From contig NC_133235.1 of the NCBI RefSeq assembly GCF_040436345.1, positions 15,393,660 through 15,457,659 of the forward strand: a stretch of 64,000 nt of DNA. The letters run 5' to 3'. The stretch is from Pagrus major (Eukaryota; Chordata; Actinopteri; Spariformes; Sparidae). The first letter of the stretch is position 1. Every line of letters begins with the position of its first letter. Shown piece after piece: positions 11,168 to 56,933 of the stretch. Under the pieces are notes generated by a model that was given only the letters and a program-made list of their open reading frames with translations, did no database searches and had not been told where the DNA came from. A program made the position numbers and the translations under genes.

Positions 11168-14100
11168 ATGGCAGCTGTACTGGAGCTGGTTGCTGGGAGC
11201 TACGAGCAGGTCACCATGGGGTACCGAGTGAAGACTGATGAGAAAGTAAGATGGAGTGTCTAATTTTGTAGCTGTGTATGATCTTCAATAGCTAAAACTA
11301 GTCTGTGTCGTATTTTCTGTTCTCTTGCACTTCACAACCTAAACTGAGCTGTCCCTGGTGTTGATGGGTAGTCCTTAAGGGCAACAACAACAACCTGTGT
11401 GTCATACTGTGATCAAAGGTTTAATGTTTTCTAGTTTAATGTTTTCATTTGATGATTTTTCTCCTATAAATTGCACTCTCGGAAACCCAAATCCTATGTT
11501 TTTTCAGCGTTCAGTAAGATGCCAGTCACTTCATATCTTTGTGTTTGTCACACAGGAGTGGACAGCAAAGGCACACTTCACAAATCACGCCCACATAGCA
11601 TCTATATCAGCTGTTGCAGCCAGTGAGAAGTTTGTGGTCACAGGTAGTAAAGATGAGACCATCCAGGTGTACGACATGAAGAAGAAAATTGAACATGGAG
11701 CTTTGCTGCATCATGACGGTGAGATTGTTGGTTTGATTCCCACAGGGGCCTTTTAAAGATGTTTCACAATGTTTTTTGCCGGTGTTAATATTCATGTGAC
11801 AAATACCTTTAACTTTGTTCATGAAAGATATCAAGAATGCAGTAGAGAGAGGATATATGGAGGGTCAGAAAGGACATGTTTAAAGACAATGTTTTTTAAC
11901 GTTATACCAGCCACCTTTTATTCATTGAGTACCATTATTGCCTTTAGAAAGTAACGAAAAATGTCCGATCTCGCAATGTTAAAGAAAGTGAGAAGAAATT
12001 CCTGTCTATTGTGGGCCGAGACCTATCCAACCAACTTTCGTGGAAATCTGTTCACTAGTTTATGTGTAATCCTGCCGACAAACCAACCACCGGCTGAAAA
12101 CATAACGTCAATGACAGCGGTAGAAATAAAGGTACATTTCTTGAGAAAATTACTGCTTTATTTTGTGACTTTGATATTCACTTTTCCTGCAAGTTTTGAC
12201 TCTTGTTTGTCTTCTACAAATTCAGAAGAAAACATAAATAACTACTTGTGTCCATAACCGTATAATTGAGTAGACGTAATGTGTGGGTTTTTAGATTTTT
12301 TCCCATAATTTTATTTATTTGTGTTGAAATCCATTGGTATTCTCTTTCAAATCAAACTTTATTCTATATAAAGTAAAAAAAAAAAGTAAAAAGTAAAATT
12401 AAAAGTCTATATAAAGCAACTTTTTGGCAAATCAAAATGCATTGTTTTTACAAGTGATTTCGGAAAAAAAGGGATATTATGAAAACAAAAACTGGCTTAG
12501 AGACTTATGCATACCAATTGCAGTAAGATGAATACCTAAAATAACAAAAGATAAATAATAAAAAATAAAAGTCTGAATTTCGGTACATTTTTCCAGACAG
12601 CTTCAAAGACTTTATTCACTGGAACAAATAGTGTAAAAAAAGTCTGAGAAGTGTTGACCTTGTTTACCGAAATAAACAACACTCCTGGCTTGTAGTCTGC
12701 ACACCTGACCCAAACCTCTCTTTATTGCACAGGCACCATCACCTGCCTGGAGTTTTACGGTTCTACTCACTTACTGAGCGGAGCAGAGGATGGACTCTTA
12801 TGTGTGTGGACCACGAAGAAATGGGAGTGTCTGAAAAGCATCAGAGCTCACAAGTAAGCACACAGAGAGGCTCTGAGATGTTTGTGCGATTGTGATCCAT
12901 GTCTTGTATTTTGTAAGTAATATGTTGACTCCACTCCTTTTCCTCAGAGGCTCTGTCACGTCGCTGTCCGTCCATCCGTCTGGGAAACTTGCACTCACAG
13001 TTGGGACAGATAAGACTCTCAGGTAAAACTCACAGCTCTACTGGAAAATCTGTGAGGCAGATGATTATCGAATTAAAGTGGAATCGAAAATGACTGTTAA
13101 ATCTGTTTATCCTGTAGAACTTGGAATCTCGTTAACGGAAGATCAGCCTTCATCAAAAACATAAAACAGAGTAAGCCTCCTCTTGGACTGTTGAAGTTCT
13201 TTGACCAGATTTATTAAGTCTGAAATGACTGAAACCTCTTTTTCTCTGCACTCTTCACAGATGCACACATTGTCAAATGGTCGCCAGACGGGGATAAATA
13301 TGTGGTCGTGGTGAATGACAAAATGGATGTCTACAACCTGGAGACGGCCTCTGTGACAGGAACGATAACAAACCCCAAGAGGATCTCATCTGTTAAGTTC
13401 TTAAATGTGAGTTCTCTGAATATAGCCCTATTCACACTAGAGTAGGCTAGACTAGAAAAACGCTCTTGTCCAGCTGGAGCAGGAACGCACATCAATAAAA
13501 CAAAGATCTAGTATATCCTGTGGACCTCTAGTCATTTGTAATAATTGCGGAGGATGTCTTTGGTCTTAATCCTGTCGTATCTGCCACATCGGTAATTTGT
13601 AAAGTAAAAATTCCATCGCAAACACAGCCGAGCGGGAACTAACACACCATCTGATTGTGTTTCAGAACTCCATCCTCGCCGTCGCAGGAGACGATGAAAT
13701 TGTGAGGATGTGTGACATTGAAAATCAGGAATGGCTGTGTGAGTTTAAGGCTCATGAAACCAGGTATGTTCATTTTCCTTGTTTTTACTTCACAGATCCA
13801 CCATGTATGTCTGAAAGGTTATTAGGTGCAAGTGTTAGGAGCTGCATTTCTAAAAAGGTATTTCTGATGCTGAGAAGTTGGCTGCGCTTGTGTTTGTGTT
13901 ATTTAAATGCTAGGAAACACAGATTTTTATTGCTAAAATTATACCACAGCATCTTCATGTCTCAGGAGTATTAATGATATTTCTTGTGCTGTATTGGTGG
14001 AAAAGTTAGTGAACAAATGTCCCTTCTTTTTGTGATTACAGAGTAAAAGCCGTTGACAGTTTCATGATGGAGGATTACTGCGTGATGGTGACGGCTTCAA

Positions 14101-14847
14101 ATGACGGATTCATCAAAATGTGGAAACTCCATCTCAAAGAGGCACGTCTCTAGTGTTATTTATGAGCATTTGAGTGGAAACCACTGACTTCTGTCAACCA
14201 AGTCCTTTCAACATTAACTATGCAACGACTGTCTATTTTAAAATAACCTTTCTCTTGGTGTCATAACCTGTAGACGTATATTTACTTAACAGCACAATAC
14301 TCACATTAAGATATTCAGATATAATAAGACACGTGTAGTATAATGATGTTGTTTTTACCTGCCAAGCTGCTGTTGACCTATCAAAATCCTCCTGCTGCCC
14401 AACAGGAGCTGGAGTCTCCCACTCTCCTCGGGGAAGTGAACACATCAGCCAGATTGACGTGCCTCGCTGTGTGGAAACCTTCTTCAGTGCCTTCTTCAAC
14501 CACTGCTGAGGAACCAGCAGCTAAGGCAACAACATCTCAAGGTAGTTTTCCTCATCATCATGTTATGAAGAGAGATTTGAGCTGTAGATATATGCAGGTA
14601 TATTTAGGTGTTTTGGTAGTTTAAACAGGAATGATGCACCATAGGTAGTTCAGCTTTCTCCTAGGATCTAGATAAAATTAGGGCTGCCTCAGTTCAATAT
14701 TTTCTGTGTAACACCCTCTGTTTGCTCCTGTCCACAGAACTTGCTCGGGAGCTTTTGAGGACAAAGAGAGTCCGAATTGCAACAGAAGAAGTCATTCTAG
14801 AAGATGAGAGCAAACCCAAAAAGAAGAAGGAAGACGGTGGAAAATAA
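11168..14847 (+). CDS. pak1ip1: p21-activated kinase-interacting protein 1 (WD40, ribosome biogenesis)
   Basis: Ten exons: 11168-11245, 11556-11718, 12733-12853, 12948-13022, 13118-13170, 13261-13406, 13666-13763, 14042-14141, 14406-14541 and 14738-14847. They total 1080 nt and encode 359 residues. Family signatures include VVTGSKDETI, DMKKKIEHGALLHH, LSGAEDGLLCVW, HPSGKLALTVGTDKTLRTWN, FIKNIKQNAHIVKWSP and SNDGFIKMWK, which form successive WD40 blades over about residues 30-285. The C-terminal tail is short and lysine-rich (KPKKKKEDGGK); human PAK1IP1 has 392 residues, the extra length being in this basic tail. The protein is nucleolar, acts in 60S subunit maturation and was described as a negative regulator of PAK1. 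The intron after 14141 has a GC donor. AATAAA motifs overlap the stop and occur again at 15027-15032. Confidence 0.96.
11950..12135 (+). repeat. Dispersed teleost repeat in pak1ip1 intron 2
   Basis: The sequence ATGTCCGATCTCGCAATGTT, then TTTCGTGGAAATCTG, then TAATCCTGCCGACAAACCAA resembles a repeat I recall from many teleost genomes, whose usual ending is an 'aaaacataac' segment as here. The open frame 11961-12257 across it is not a gene. No other copy was found in this window, so the call rests on memory. Confidence 0.4.
14142..14405 (+). other. GC-AG intron of pak1ip1
   Basis: Exon 8 must end in phase 0 after AAAGAG to join the next exon (GAGCTGGAG) in frame. The next two bases are GC in the context AG|GCACGT, and the acceptor is CCCAACAG. 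Any GT donor further downstream would include the in-frame TAG at 14151-14153, and no good GT donor lies upstream. Confidence 0.8.
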
Positions 14848-15772
14848 AATGAAAATTAAAAAATGTTTTATTATTCATGGACTGTTTTATTTGTTTACGT
14901 GTGTTTGCTCTTTGTGGTTGCCACAGGGAGGTGATAAAGTAGAGATGTTAAGCACAGATTTTATGAATATGTTTGCTGTCAACATTGAAAAGAAAAAAAG
15001 TGCCAATGCAAAATGAGATGGGCAACAATAAAGATGTTTTATAATCCATGCGCTGCTTTTTATCCTGAGTTACATGGTCAAACATGCATTTACTCATGGT
15101 TACCACAAGGGGGAGATAAAGCATGACTGCTGATTGTAATTCTTTTAAGGATCTACTGGTATTTGCTGTCTTTGAGTGTGGCAAAATAGTTAGTAATCAG
15201 TTATCTGGCATTGCTTTCTCCCTTTCACTATGGTGAGGACGGATAGGATATAATTAATTAATTAAAATATAATGAGTAAAAATCGTTACAGACTTTAGTT
15301 TGAAATGACACCAGAAGGGAAAGTATTCCAGGTAACATTCGGAATGTATGGAGGGTTTTAAGGGCCAAAATCCAATATATAAATAAATATATAAATGTAT
15401 AATTAAATGCGTAAATAAATGAATATAAACATAATAACCTTTAAAAAAAGCTAAAATAAAATATTGTGAAATGCTTAATAAATATAAATTAAGTATCTCA
15501 TTTAATGCCTAATTGTTGCTATAGATAAATCACAATTTAAACATTAAATTCATAAAGATAAGATTTCTTTGAATATTTATATTTTTACACTTTTGTATGC
15601 TTTTATTTGGATATTTATTTATGTATTATTATTTATATTTATTTTTTTCCAACATCTATTTATTTATTTATCCTTTCATTTCCCCTTGGTTTACTATTAT
15701 CATTAGTCATTTACCTGTAACCTGAATGTAACCTGAAGTACTTGAAGCACTGATGCTACACCCTCAGTAGGT

Positions 15773-15788
15773 ACAGTAGGGGGCAGCA
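15773..15788 (+). promoter_or_regulatory. Candidate CTCF binding site
   Basis: ACAGTAGGGGGCAGCA fits the CTCF core consensus CCASYAGRKGGCRS except for the first base. It sits between the end of pak1ip1 and the tmem14c promoter. Binding is inferred from the motif only. Confidence 0.5.
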
Positions 15789-15812
15789 GCACCTTTACAC
15801 GCTGGTTTGCGA

Positions 15813-15860
15813 GCCGCCATTAAACTAAAGAAGTAGAAGAAGAAGAAAACATCCGGAAGT
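15813..15860 (+). promoter_or_regulatory. tmem14c core promoter motifs (YY1-like, ETS-like)
   Basis: GCCGCCAT at 15813-15820 matches the YY1 core, and CCGGAAGT at 15853-15860 is a perfect ETS/GABP core. Both lie about 230-270 bp upstream of the tmem14c ATG, separated by a GAAGAAGAAG run. ETS and YY1 sites are common in promoters of genes for mitochondrial proteins. Confidence 0.5.
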
Positions 15861-16085
15861 CAGTAGTTGAAGTTGGTGGTAGTGTAAACTTGCGCTAAAA
15901 CTACTAAATATTAAATTTTTACTAATGTTTTGATTCTGTTCCGGACATTGTGTGTGACGTTTTGAAACATTAACGATTGGCAGTATCTTGTCGCCATTTT
16001 CTTCACACTGTTGCGCTGTTGAGCAGCTGTCGTACAGTGGAAACAGGCTCTACTGCAGTGGCAGCAGTAACAGTTGGTTTGTGAC

Positions 16086-17956
16086 ATGGCTGTGGACTGG
16101 ATCGGGTTCAGCTATGCTGCTCTGGTGTCAGTAGGGGGACTCATAGGTTATCTGAAAGCAGGTAGGACACATGTAGACAGACACAGCAGCTAACTTTTAA
16201 CCAGAAGTCTCTCAGTAGAGTCGGTGGGTGATGTTTTAGACACTGATCAGTGGTAACGTTACTTCAGGTCCTATGTTGTGGTCAAACTACTAATTGTAAA
16301 TTAAAATTATGAACTAAAAGTTTGAATTTGATTATCTAAATAGAAATACAACAGTCTAAAAATACTCCATTACAAGTGAAAGGTAAAAGTAGTAACACCA
16401 TAGTCTAAAATTCAGTGATGGGATGTAACTAAGTACATTTATTCAGTACAATTTGGAGGTATTTGTACTTCAGTACTTGAGTATTTCCATTTTCTGCTGC
16501 TTTATGCTTCCACTCCACTACATTTCAAATATTGTACTACATTTATTTGATAACATAAATTACTTTGCAGATTAAATGCTGTATCAAAGCCAAAGTAGCA
16601 CATTTTTTAAATTTAATTTCCTTCTTTAGCATTCAAATTAAATTTAAAAAAGAAAAACACTCTGAATAATTAAGTCAATAATTGGTTGACCCCTAGTATC
16701 CAGTGTGTACATACATGTATATAATAATTTACTTTTATTTGTACTTTGATACTGAAGTACATCTTATATCAGATGCTTACAGATGTGTACTAAAGTACTA
16801 TTTGTATGGGTGATTTTCACTTTTACCAAAGTAATATTTCAACACGATATCTTTACTTTTGGTCCCAAAGAATAAAATAGCAGATGCAGCTGTATTTTAT
16901 GTACCTTGCATTGGATCAACTGTCATACTGGGTAAAGTCCATTACAGACAGAGGAGGTGGATGTACCAGTTTATCCACCTTCAGTAGCATCAATAGACCA
17001 GATTGCAATGCAGGCACAAGACATGACACCACTAAGATTTTACAGATGATGACTATGCTAAATAGAGCTTTAACAAATCTCCACCTGCACTCAGTTGCCA
17101 GATTATCAGGTACAACCAGCTATAACTAATACAAAAGTCCTGCTTTAAATCCTGCCTTCAGTTTGTGTTGGAACGTTTTTCTTTGTGGTCATTCAGAAGG
17201 TTTAGGTGTGTGGTGCTGTTGATATACCACCACAGATCTCATTGATATAAATGAGGTGAACATGATATAAGAAACGCCTCTCAGTAAAACACGGTTTAAC
17301 ACCAGAGAATAGTGTTCAGGATGATCAGAAAGTTTTAAAAAAAACATTACAACCTTTGTGAAGGTAGGATTCTTAGCAGGGATGTTGTATTTTAGAGAGG
17401 TGTACGATGATGAAGAGATGAGAATCCATCTAATCTAACTCAACATTTATATAATAAAACCTAACTATGTTTCCTCCACAGGCAGCGTCACCTCTCTGGC
17501 TGCAGGGCTCCTGTTCGGCCTGCTGGCTGCAGTCGGTGCTTATCTGGCATCTCAAAATCCCAAGAATGTCTGGCTGTCACTTGGTGAGCAAGTTTAGTTT
17601 GTTAAACTGTGACCGATTTCACACAACACATGACAACAACTGCTTCCCTCCACTGTGGAAATGCAGGCACCTCGGGAACTCTGACGGTGGTGATGGGACT
17701 GAGATTTCTCAACTCCTGGAAGTTTATGCCAGCTGGTTTAATGACTTTAGCGAGGTAATGCACAGTCTCTTCTTTTCAAATTTTACTCTCTGACTGTTCC
17801 TGGGCTAGTAATTTACATTATTCTGAACCATGTAGACAAACAGGAATGAATACATTTACTTTTCAACCGTCTCCTGATATAAATGTTTTTATTTTCAGTG
17901 GACTGATGCTGGTGAAGATCATCATTGGAATGACAAAGAGACCACACACATCTTGA
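16086..17956 (+). CDS. tmem14c: Transmembrane protein 14C (mitochondrial, haem biosynthesis)
   Basis: Four exons: 16086-16161, 17482-17583, 17667-17754 and 17899-17956; 324 nt, 107 residues, ending TGA. The start [14 protein letters not shown] aligns with the family's WFGFGYAALV. Further signatures are [41 protein letters not shown] and KFMPAGL, ending in a TKRPH-type C terminus that resembles TMEM14C (NRPH) and not TMEM14A. The protein is almost entirely hydrophobic, with about four membrane segments, as usual for this approximately 110-residue family. TMEM14C sits in the inner mitochondrial membrane and is needed for protoporphyrinogen IX import during haem synthesis. Its place directly after pak1ip1 agrees with human 6p24. 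Confidence 0.94.
16162..17481 (+). other. tmem14c intron 1
   Basis: Between exons 1 and 2. Apart from the hAT-like copy at 16413-16870, the sequence is anonymous; the open frame at 16884-17129 matches nothing I know. Confidence 0.7.
16413..16870 (+). mobile_element. Non-autonomous hAT-like element in tmem14c intron 1
   Basis: It starts CAGTGATGGGATGTAACTAA and carries the same GAGTATTTCCATTTTCTGCT and CTTCCACTCCACTACATTT blocks as the intact copy at 36381. The right end is decayed. No coding capacity. Confidence 0.75.
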
Positions 17957-19194
17957 ACATATCTAAATACACAGTATCTTCTCTCTGGTGTCTCTACATA
18001 TTTTGACCAAAAAAGTAAATCACATTTGTGTGCCAACATAATGAACACTTACAAACATTCCCTCAATGTTTGTGGACAGTGATGAAATAAGATTCTTCAT
18101 TGTCACCATCAGCACATGACATGAAGTCTGTTCTCTGCATTTAAAGGACCAGTGTGTAGGACAAGGGTCTCAAACGTATTACTCAAAAGTCCCCATCTAA
18201 TAAAGTCCGGGGTCCGAAACAATTCCCGATAACAAAATAACATTTAATCAGTTAATAATAATCATTTTCAAAATGCTCCAGTAAAAAAACGACTTGAAAA
18301 TTATCGATTACTTTGTGAGAATATGGTAATACGAGTTTGCTGATAATAATTAGATTTTCAGACACAGACAGCAGAGGAGACGAGGAAGATAAAACTACGT
18401 AGATAAGCAACACCAAAACGACGCAGAGGCGCTCAGTACAGTTCTTTATTAAATGATTTTCGGTACAATCTGTGAGTGTGGTAGAGAGTCTTACAAGATT
18501 TACCTGCCAAATGAAAATACGGAAGTGAAAGTGGGAGAGGACCTGCTCCCTCTGTAGATATTAAAAGGCTCATTCTAAGATAACAAAAACACAACCACTC
18601 TTAATTTGAGGTGATTATAAACTAATAAAAATATAATTCTGAATATTACATTCATTTTGGCCCCTAACTCCCCCCAAATCCTGCACACTGGACCTTAAAT
18701 GGATCTCTGAGAAGCAGTGGGCAGCCACTGTGCATCGTCTGGGGACCAACTCCATCTCTAAGACAGGAGAATTAAAATATATGTTTAAAAGTCTGTTTTA
18801 TGTATAAAACATATAATATAAAATATGTGTTTTCAGAGGAAATCAAAGAGGAAACGGGTACAAGAAAAAATAAATCTATAAATCTATCTTTGATTATACA
18901 AAGGAATTTTTATACAGTTTATGTATGTAGTTTGTAAATGTATATCTGCTGCTGTAAAATGACAACTTCACCTACTTGAATAAAAAATAACTACTCTTTT
19001 TTTTTTTTTTTTTGTCAATTATTTAAAAAAAAATATACCAACACAACAATATTTGATATGGTGGCAAACGAAACAACAGACTAGCAGGAAACACTTCTGC
19101 ACACTGTTGGCAGCCTCTCCCGCTAAAGTCTGTATTTCCTGGATAAAGTGCAGTGGGGACATTTCCCAAGAGTCGCTGGTGGAGCAGAGCTATG
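17957..19194. other. Convergent 3' interval tmem14c / mak
   Basis: The two genes end towards each other here. It contains the tmem14c 3' region, an inverted-repeat MITE (18141-18699), an AATAAA on the plus strand at 18979-18984 and a poly-T/poly-A stretch (18998-19032). No further gene. Confidence 0.7.
18141..18699. mobile_element. Inverted-repeat MITE
   Basis: The left end TTAAAGGACCAGTGTGTAGG is matched in inverted orientation by the right end CCTGCACACTGGACCTTAA. The element is about 560 bp, non-coding, and ends in TTAA on both sides, which would fit a TTAA target as used by piggyBac-like elements; that assignment is a guess. Confidence 0.75.
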
Positions 19195-27649
<8,455 letters not shown>

Positions 27650-29306
27650 CGTCCACAGAGAGCCCTGCCTCTCCTTCACCGGGCAGCCTTGACAGTCCCA
27701 CAAAGTCCAACGGTTGGTCATTATACGTACAGTAACATCCTTCCACAGACTTAAAGGCCCTCTACGCTGCTTTATCCTACTGCTACTGTCAGGCTACTCA
27801 CATGCTTTTACTCTAGAAACACAGAAATAAAACATGAGCACCCATCATTTACCTTTCTCTCCGTAGATTGGTGATGAAGGGTGAGGTTTACCTGGCAAGG
27901 GAGAGTGGAAAAGTGATGCTGCCTCGATCCTGCCTGTCACACTGTGTCTCACCTATCCTAAGCTAAGCCTTGACGGTGGACGGAGGAAGGGCGATCCCCT
28001 GCGAGGGGAAGTGGATTAGAGTCAACATGTGATTACAAATGTGTGTCGGGAAACGACTAACAGGAGACGCAGAAGATATAAGACAAAGGCACTGAAATCT
28101 GCCATCTGTTTCTGGGTCAAATTTCATGATGTAGTCTTGGTTTGAAATATCACAAATTCATCCCATTTTACACTGATCACAATTAGGGGAGGCAGTGGTC
28201 TGGGGATTGCAGTTTTAAACACTTTGACCGTCAGTCGAGAGTGCTTTTGACCAAAGAACCAAGAGAACAAAGAGCTGGCTGGTGACAATGATACTTGCCT
28301 TCTTTGCTGTCAACCCTGATTTAAGTCTTCTTTTATATCCAATTGACCTACGTGTACACTTTGGCCTGACTTCAACAAATTAGGGCCAGTGCATTAACAA
28401 CTGACTACAGTAGGTTAAAGGAATTAAACTAGCGCAAGAGTAAACTAGTTAGTCTATAAAGTTCAAACAAATGGGTTTATTAATAGTTAATAAATAATTT
28501 ACTAATGCTTTATGCATGTTTGCCTTTTCTCTGTGTCTTTTCTAGAATTTGTATGCCATACTCAGTAGTAGGGATGCAAATTTTAAGCAGTTTCTTTCAT
28601 TGAGAGTCAGCTGTTTTAACAATCATTTTTCGGTTAATCATTAATACTATATAAAAGGAGACATAATATGCTCATTTTCAGGTTTATTTGGGGTTACTAC
28701 TAGAATAGGTGTACATGCTTCAGTGCTCAAAAACAAACAAGAAAAATTTAACAACTCAACCAACAAAACCGACCCATATTGAGTCTACTAAATAACTAAA
28801 ATGTCTGGATTAGGCAGCTTTTTCACAATCTGGCAACCCAAAAGTTGTTATTAGTGGCTCATAACTTTTCTAATTTGAATTTTTTCTAGATGTTTTCATT
28901 GAAGTGTTTTGAATGTTGACTTATAGTAAACAGAATATCACGAAAATGTCTAAATGTTGATGCTAAACTGAGCTTTTACACTCGCTTTTACAGTATCTAA
29001 ACATTTCATTAGTGTCTTAAAACTTTATGATATGATTTAGCTAGTTAGTAGAAAACATGCTACCCTGCTGCTAAAGGATAAAAACAGTAAGATGAAGCTA
29101 AATAAGCTAACATTAGCCGCCTGTTCAGCCCTAATGTTCTACTGTACGATCTAACAGACAGTTTGACTAAATATTTACTATGACTCACATAATACAGGGA
29201 AACACTTGAGTGAAGTATATCTACCATAGGAGACATTTCTGTGCTGATGAAGACGACACGGCGATGCTGCTGTGAAGATGCTGTCCGTTAGTCAGAGCAG
29301 CTTCCT

Positions 29307-29320
29307 GTCTCCTAGGCAAC
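29307..29320. promoter_or_regulatory. X-box-like RFX site upstream of mak
   Basis: GTCTCCTAGGCAAC matches the RFX X-box GTNRCC-NN-RGYAAC at all but one position, with a perfect GGCAAC half-site. RFX factors drive ciliary genes, and mak is one. It lies 1.66 kb before the mak start codon; a non-coding first exon near here would make it promoter-proximal, which I cannot confirm. Confidence 0.45.
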
Positions 29321-29591
29321 AGATAATTCCAAAATAAGATGAATAAAATCATATAAAATAAGGCAGTGCATGAAATAACATTATGAAACCTCAAAACATG
29401 TCATCAATATTTAGATAAAAGATATAATGCGATGTTTAAGTATATAGTATAGTAAATACTACTATGTACAACCTTTTTTTCCAATATTTTCCATATTACA
29501 ATATTACATATAGCCGATAATCAGGTCAACCCATTGTATACAGTGCATACATGTAAACATATTTTACTTTATTTGTACTCTTGATATTTGA

Positions 29592-29931
29592 AGGGGCACT
29601 ATGTAGTTTTGGAGAAGAAATCCTAACTCAGACTTTTGATATTTATAAGGTAAAAATACAAACTCAGGAATATTCATTTTTTCCATAACTGAAAACAAGA
29701 GGAAAATAAGGTCCCCAGAACACTGTTTGAAGCTAGAAAGGTGGCAGGGTCCGCCAAATATAAACAAAGTAAAACAGTATGAAACTGTGTTGTCCTTTAA
29801 GGTCAGTTTGTTTATTCAGCTTATTCAGTCATGAAAACAAAGAGAGTTTGCATAAAAAAATCATTCAATGAAGATCTTTCTCTTCTGATAAAGATTTCTT
29901 TCCCAGAACTACATAGTGCACCTTTACGTAG
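29592..29931. mobile_element. Inverted-repeat MITE, copy 2
   Basis: The ends are inverted copies: GGGGCACTATGTAGTTTTGG at the left and CAGAACTACATAGTGCACCT at the right. The interior shares long blocks with 1290-1562. Non-coding. Confidence 0.8.
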
Positions 29932-31268
29932 TCTACATTTATTGCCAGAAAATTTGCTTCAACTAACTTTTGACACTAAAGTATATTAACGATACTTCAG
30001 ATGAGATACTTTAACACTTTTGCTCAAGTACTATTCATATACAGGACTCACTTTAGGGGTCCAATTTATATTTAATAACATCACCAAATCATCGAGTGAT
30101 AAGTCAAGAGCCTGGGGTTTTCTCTTCACATGTGTTTTGTGTGTGTGCTCCATCTAGTGGTTCATTTTCAACACTGCATCTGACTGTGTCTGGCCTCTAT
30201 TTTCCAGGTAACTCAACTTCTTCTAACCCTTATGTAATGATACATGTCACAAAGGACCAGGAGCAGTAAATACTTAATTCCAGTGCACCCCACCTAAAAA
30301 CAAAAACATCACGCTGCTGTTGGGAAACTAAAGATCTAAATATTACATATAAACAACATTTAAGAATTGTTTATATTTTCCCAGGAAGCCCTTAAGATCA
30401 AGTCAAGGACTGCTGGAAGAATCCAGGACATCAAATTGAATACCAGAGAGTGTGTCCACATGTATTCACTTGATCACTTGGATTGTTTTGAGGCACAGAA
30501 CAGGCCCTGTACATTCATGTACATATTGATAAATGACACTTACAGGAGGATTACATGGATTTAGAATACATATTGATCAAAAAAGGCTGATAATGGTATG
30601 CCTATGTGTATATTGGTTTGATTAAAGCAAAGGTCTCAGTGATATATAATTATAAGTATGTGTGTGAGTCAACTGTTAGAAGTTTAAATGTTATTACTTT
30701 TTTAAATCAATTCAAATTTAAAAATATTTACTTGTCCAAATCATAGACTGTATAAGAAGAAGAGCAGTAGTGTGATTAGTCTGATAATACAGAGCAGGTT
30801 CTCTATCTACAGAGCAGTTAGGTGTCTGTAGACATGCAGGCATGAAATGTGAGGAATGAAAATCATGACCAGCATTCTCGAAATGGCCATACTGTAGTAA
30901 CATGACGTGCCGTGCATTGCACCTAACAACTGTGCAGTCAGATTGTTGACTGTCTGCGCAGCGGATAGCCGCGGTTTTTTCCAAGGTTGTGCTTTTGGTT
31001 ACTTACGGTAAGATGGACCCGCAGTGTCCACTAAAGGATCAGGTGATCCACTAACTACGAAGCAAAGGCTGACTGGGGAAAATGCAAAATGACATATAGC
31101 AAATGTCGGAGCATTATTCATTCACATTTTCGGCTCAGATTCGGACTTAAATCGCACCGCTGGAGCTCCAATGTGACGATGGCTCGTTAGGGCTGGCGGC
31201 GCAACTGCGATTTTTTTGATATTTTAATTTATGAAAAATCACATTCACAGACAAATATTGGTTTCAAC

Positions 31269-56933
<25,665 letters not shown>

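Larger units (their letters stand above)
14848..16085. other. Intergenic interval pak1ip1 - tmem14c
   Basis: It contains the pak1ip1 3' UTR, an AT-rich low-complexity stretch (about 15240-15670), and the tmem14c promoter and 5' UTR with CTCF-like, YY1-like and ETS-like motifs. No gene is seen. Confidence 0.7.
27650..31268. other. Divergent intergenic region mak - gnal
   Basis: It carries the mak 5' UTR and upstream promoter, a short dispersed repeat at 28655-28740, an X-box-like motif at 29307-29320, a MITE at 29592-29931, and a CpG-richer region from about 31110 that leads into the gnal XL exon. No protein gene is recognisable. Confidence 0.65.
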
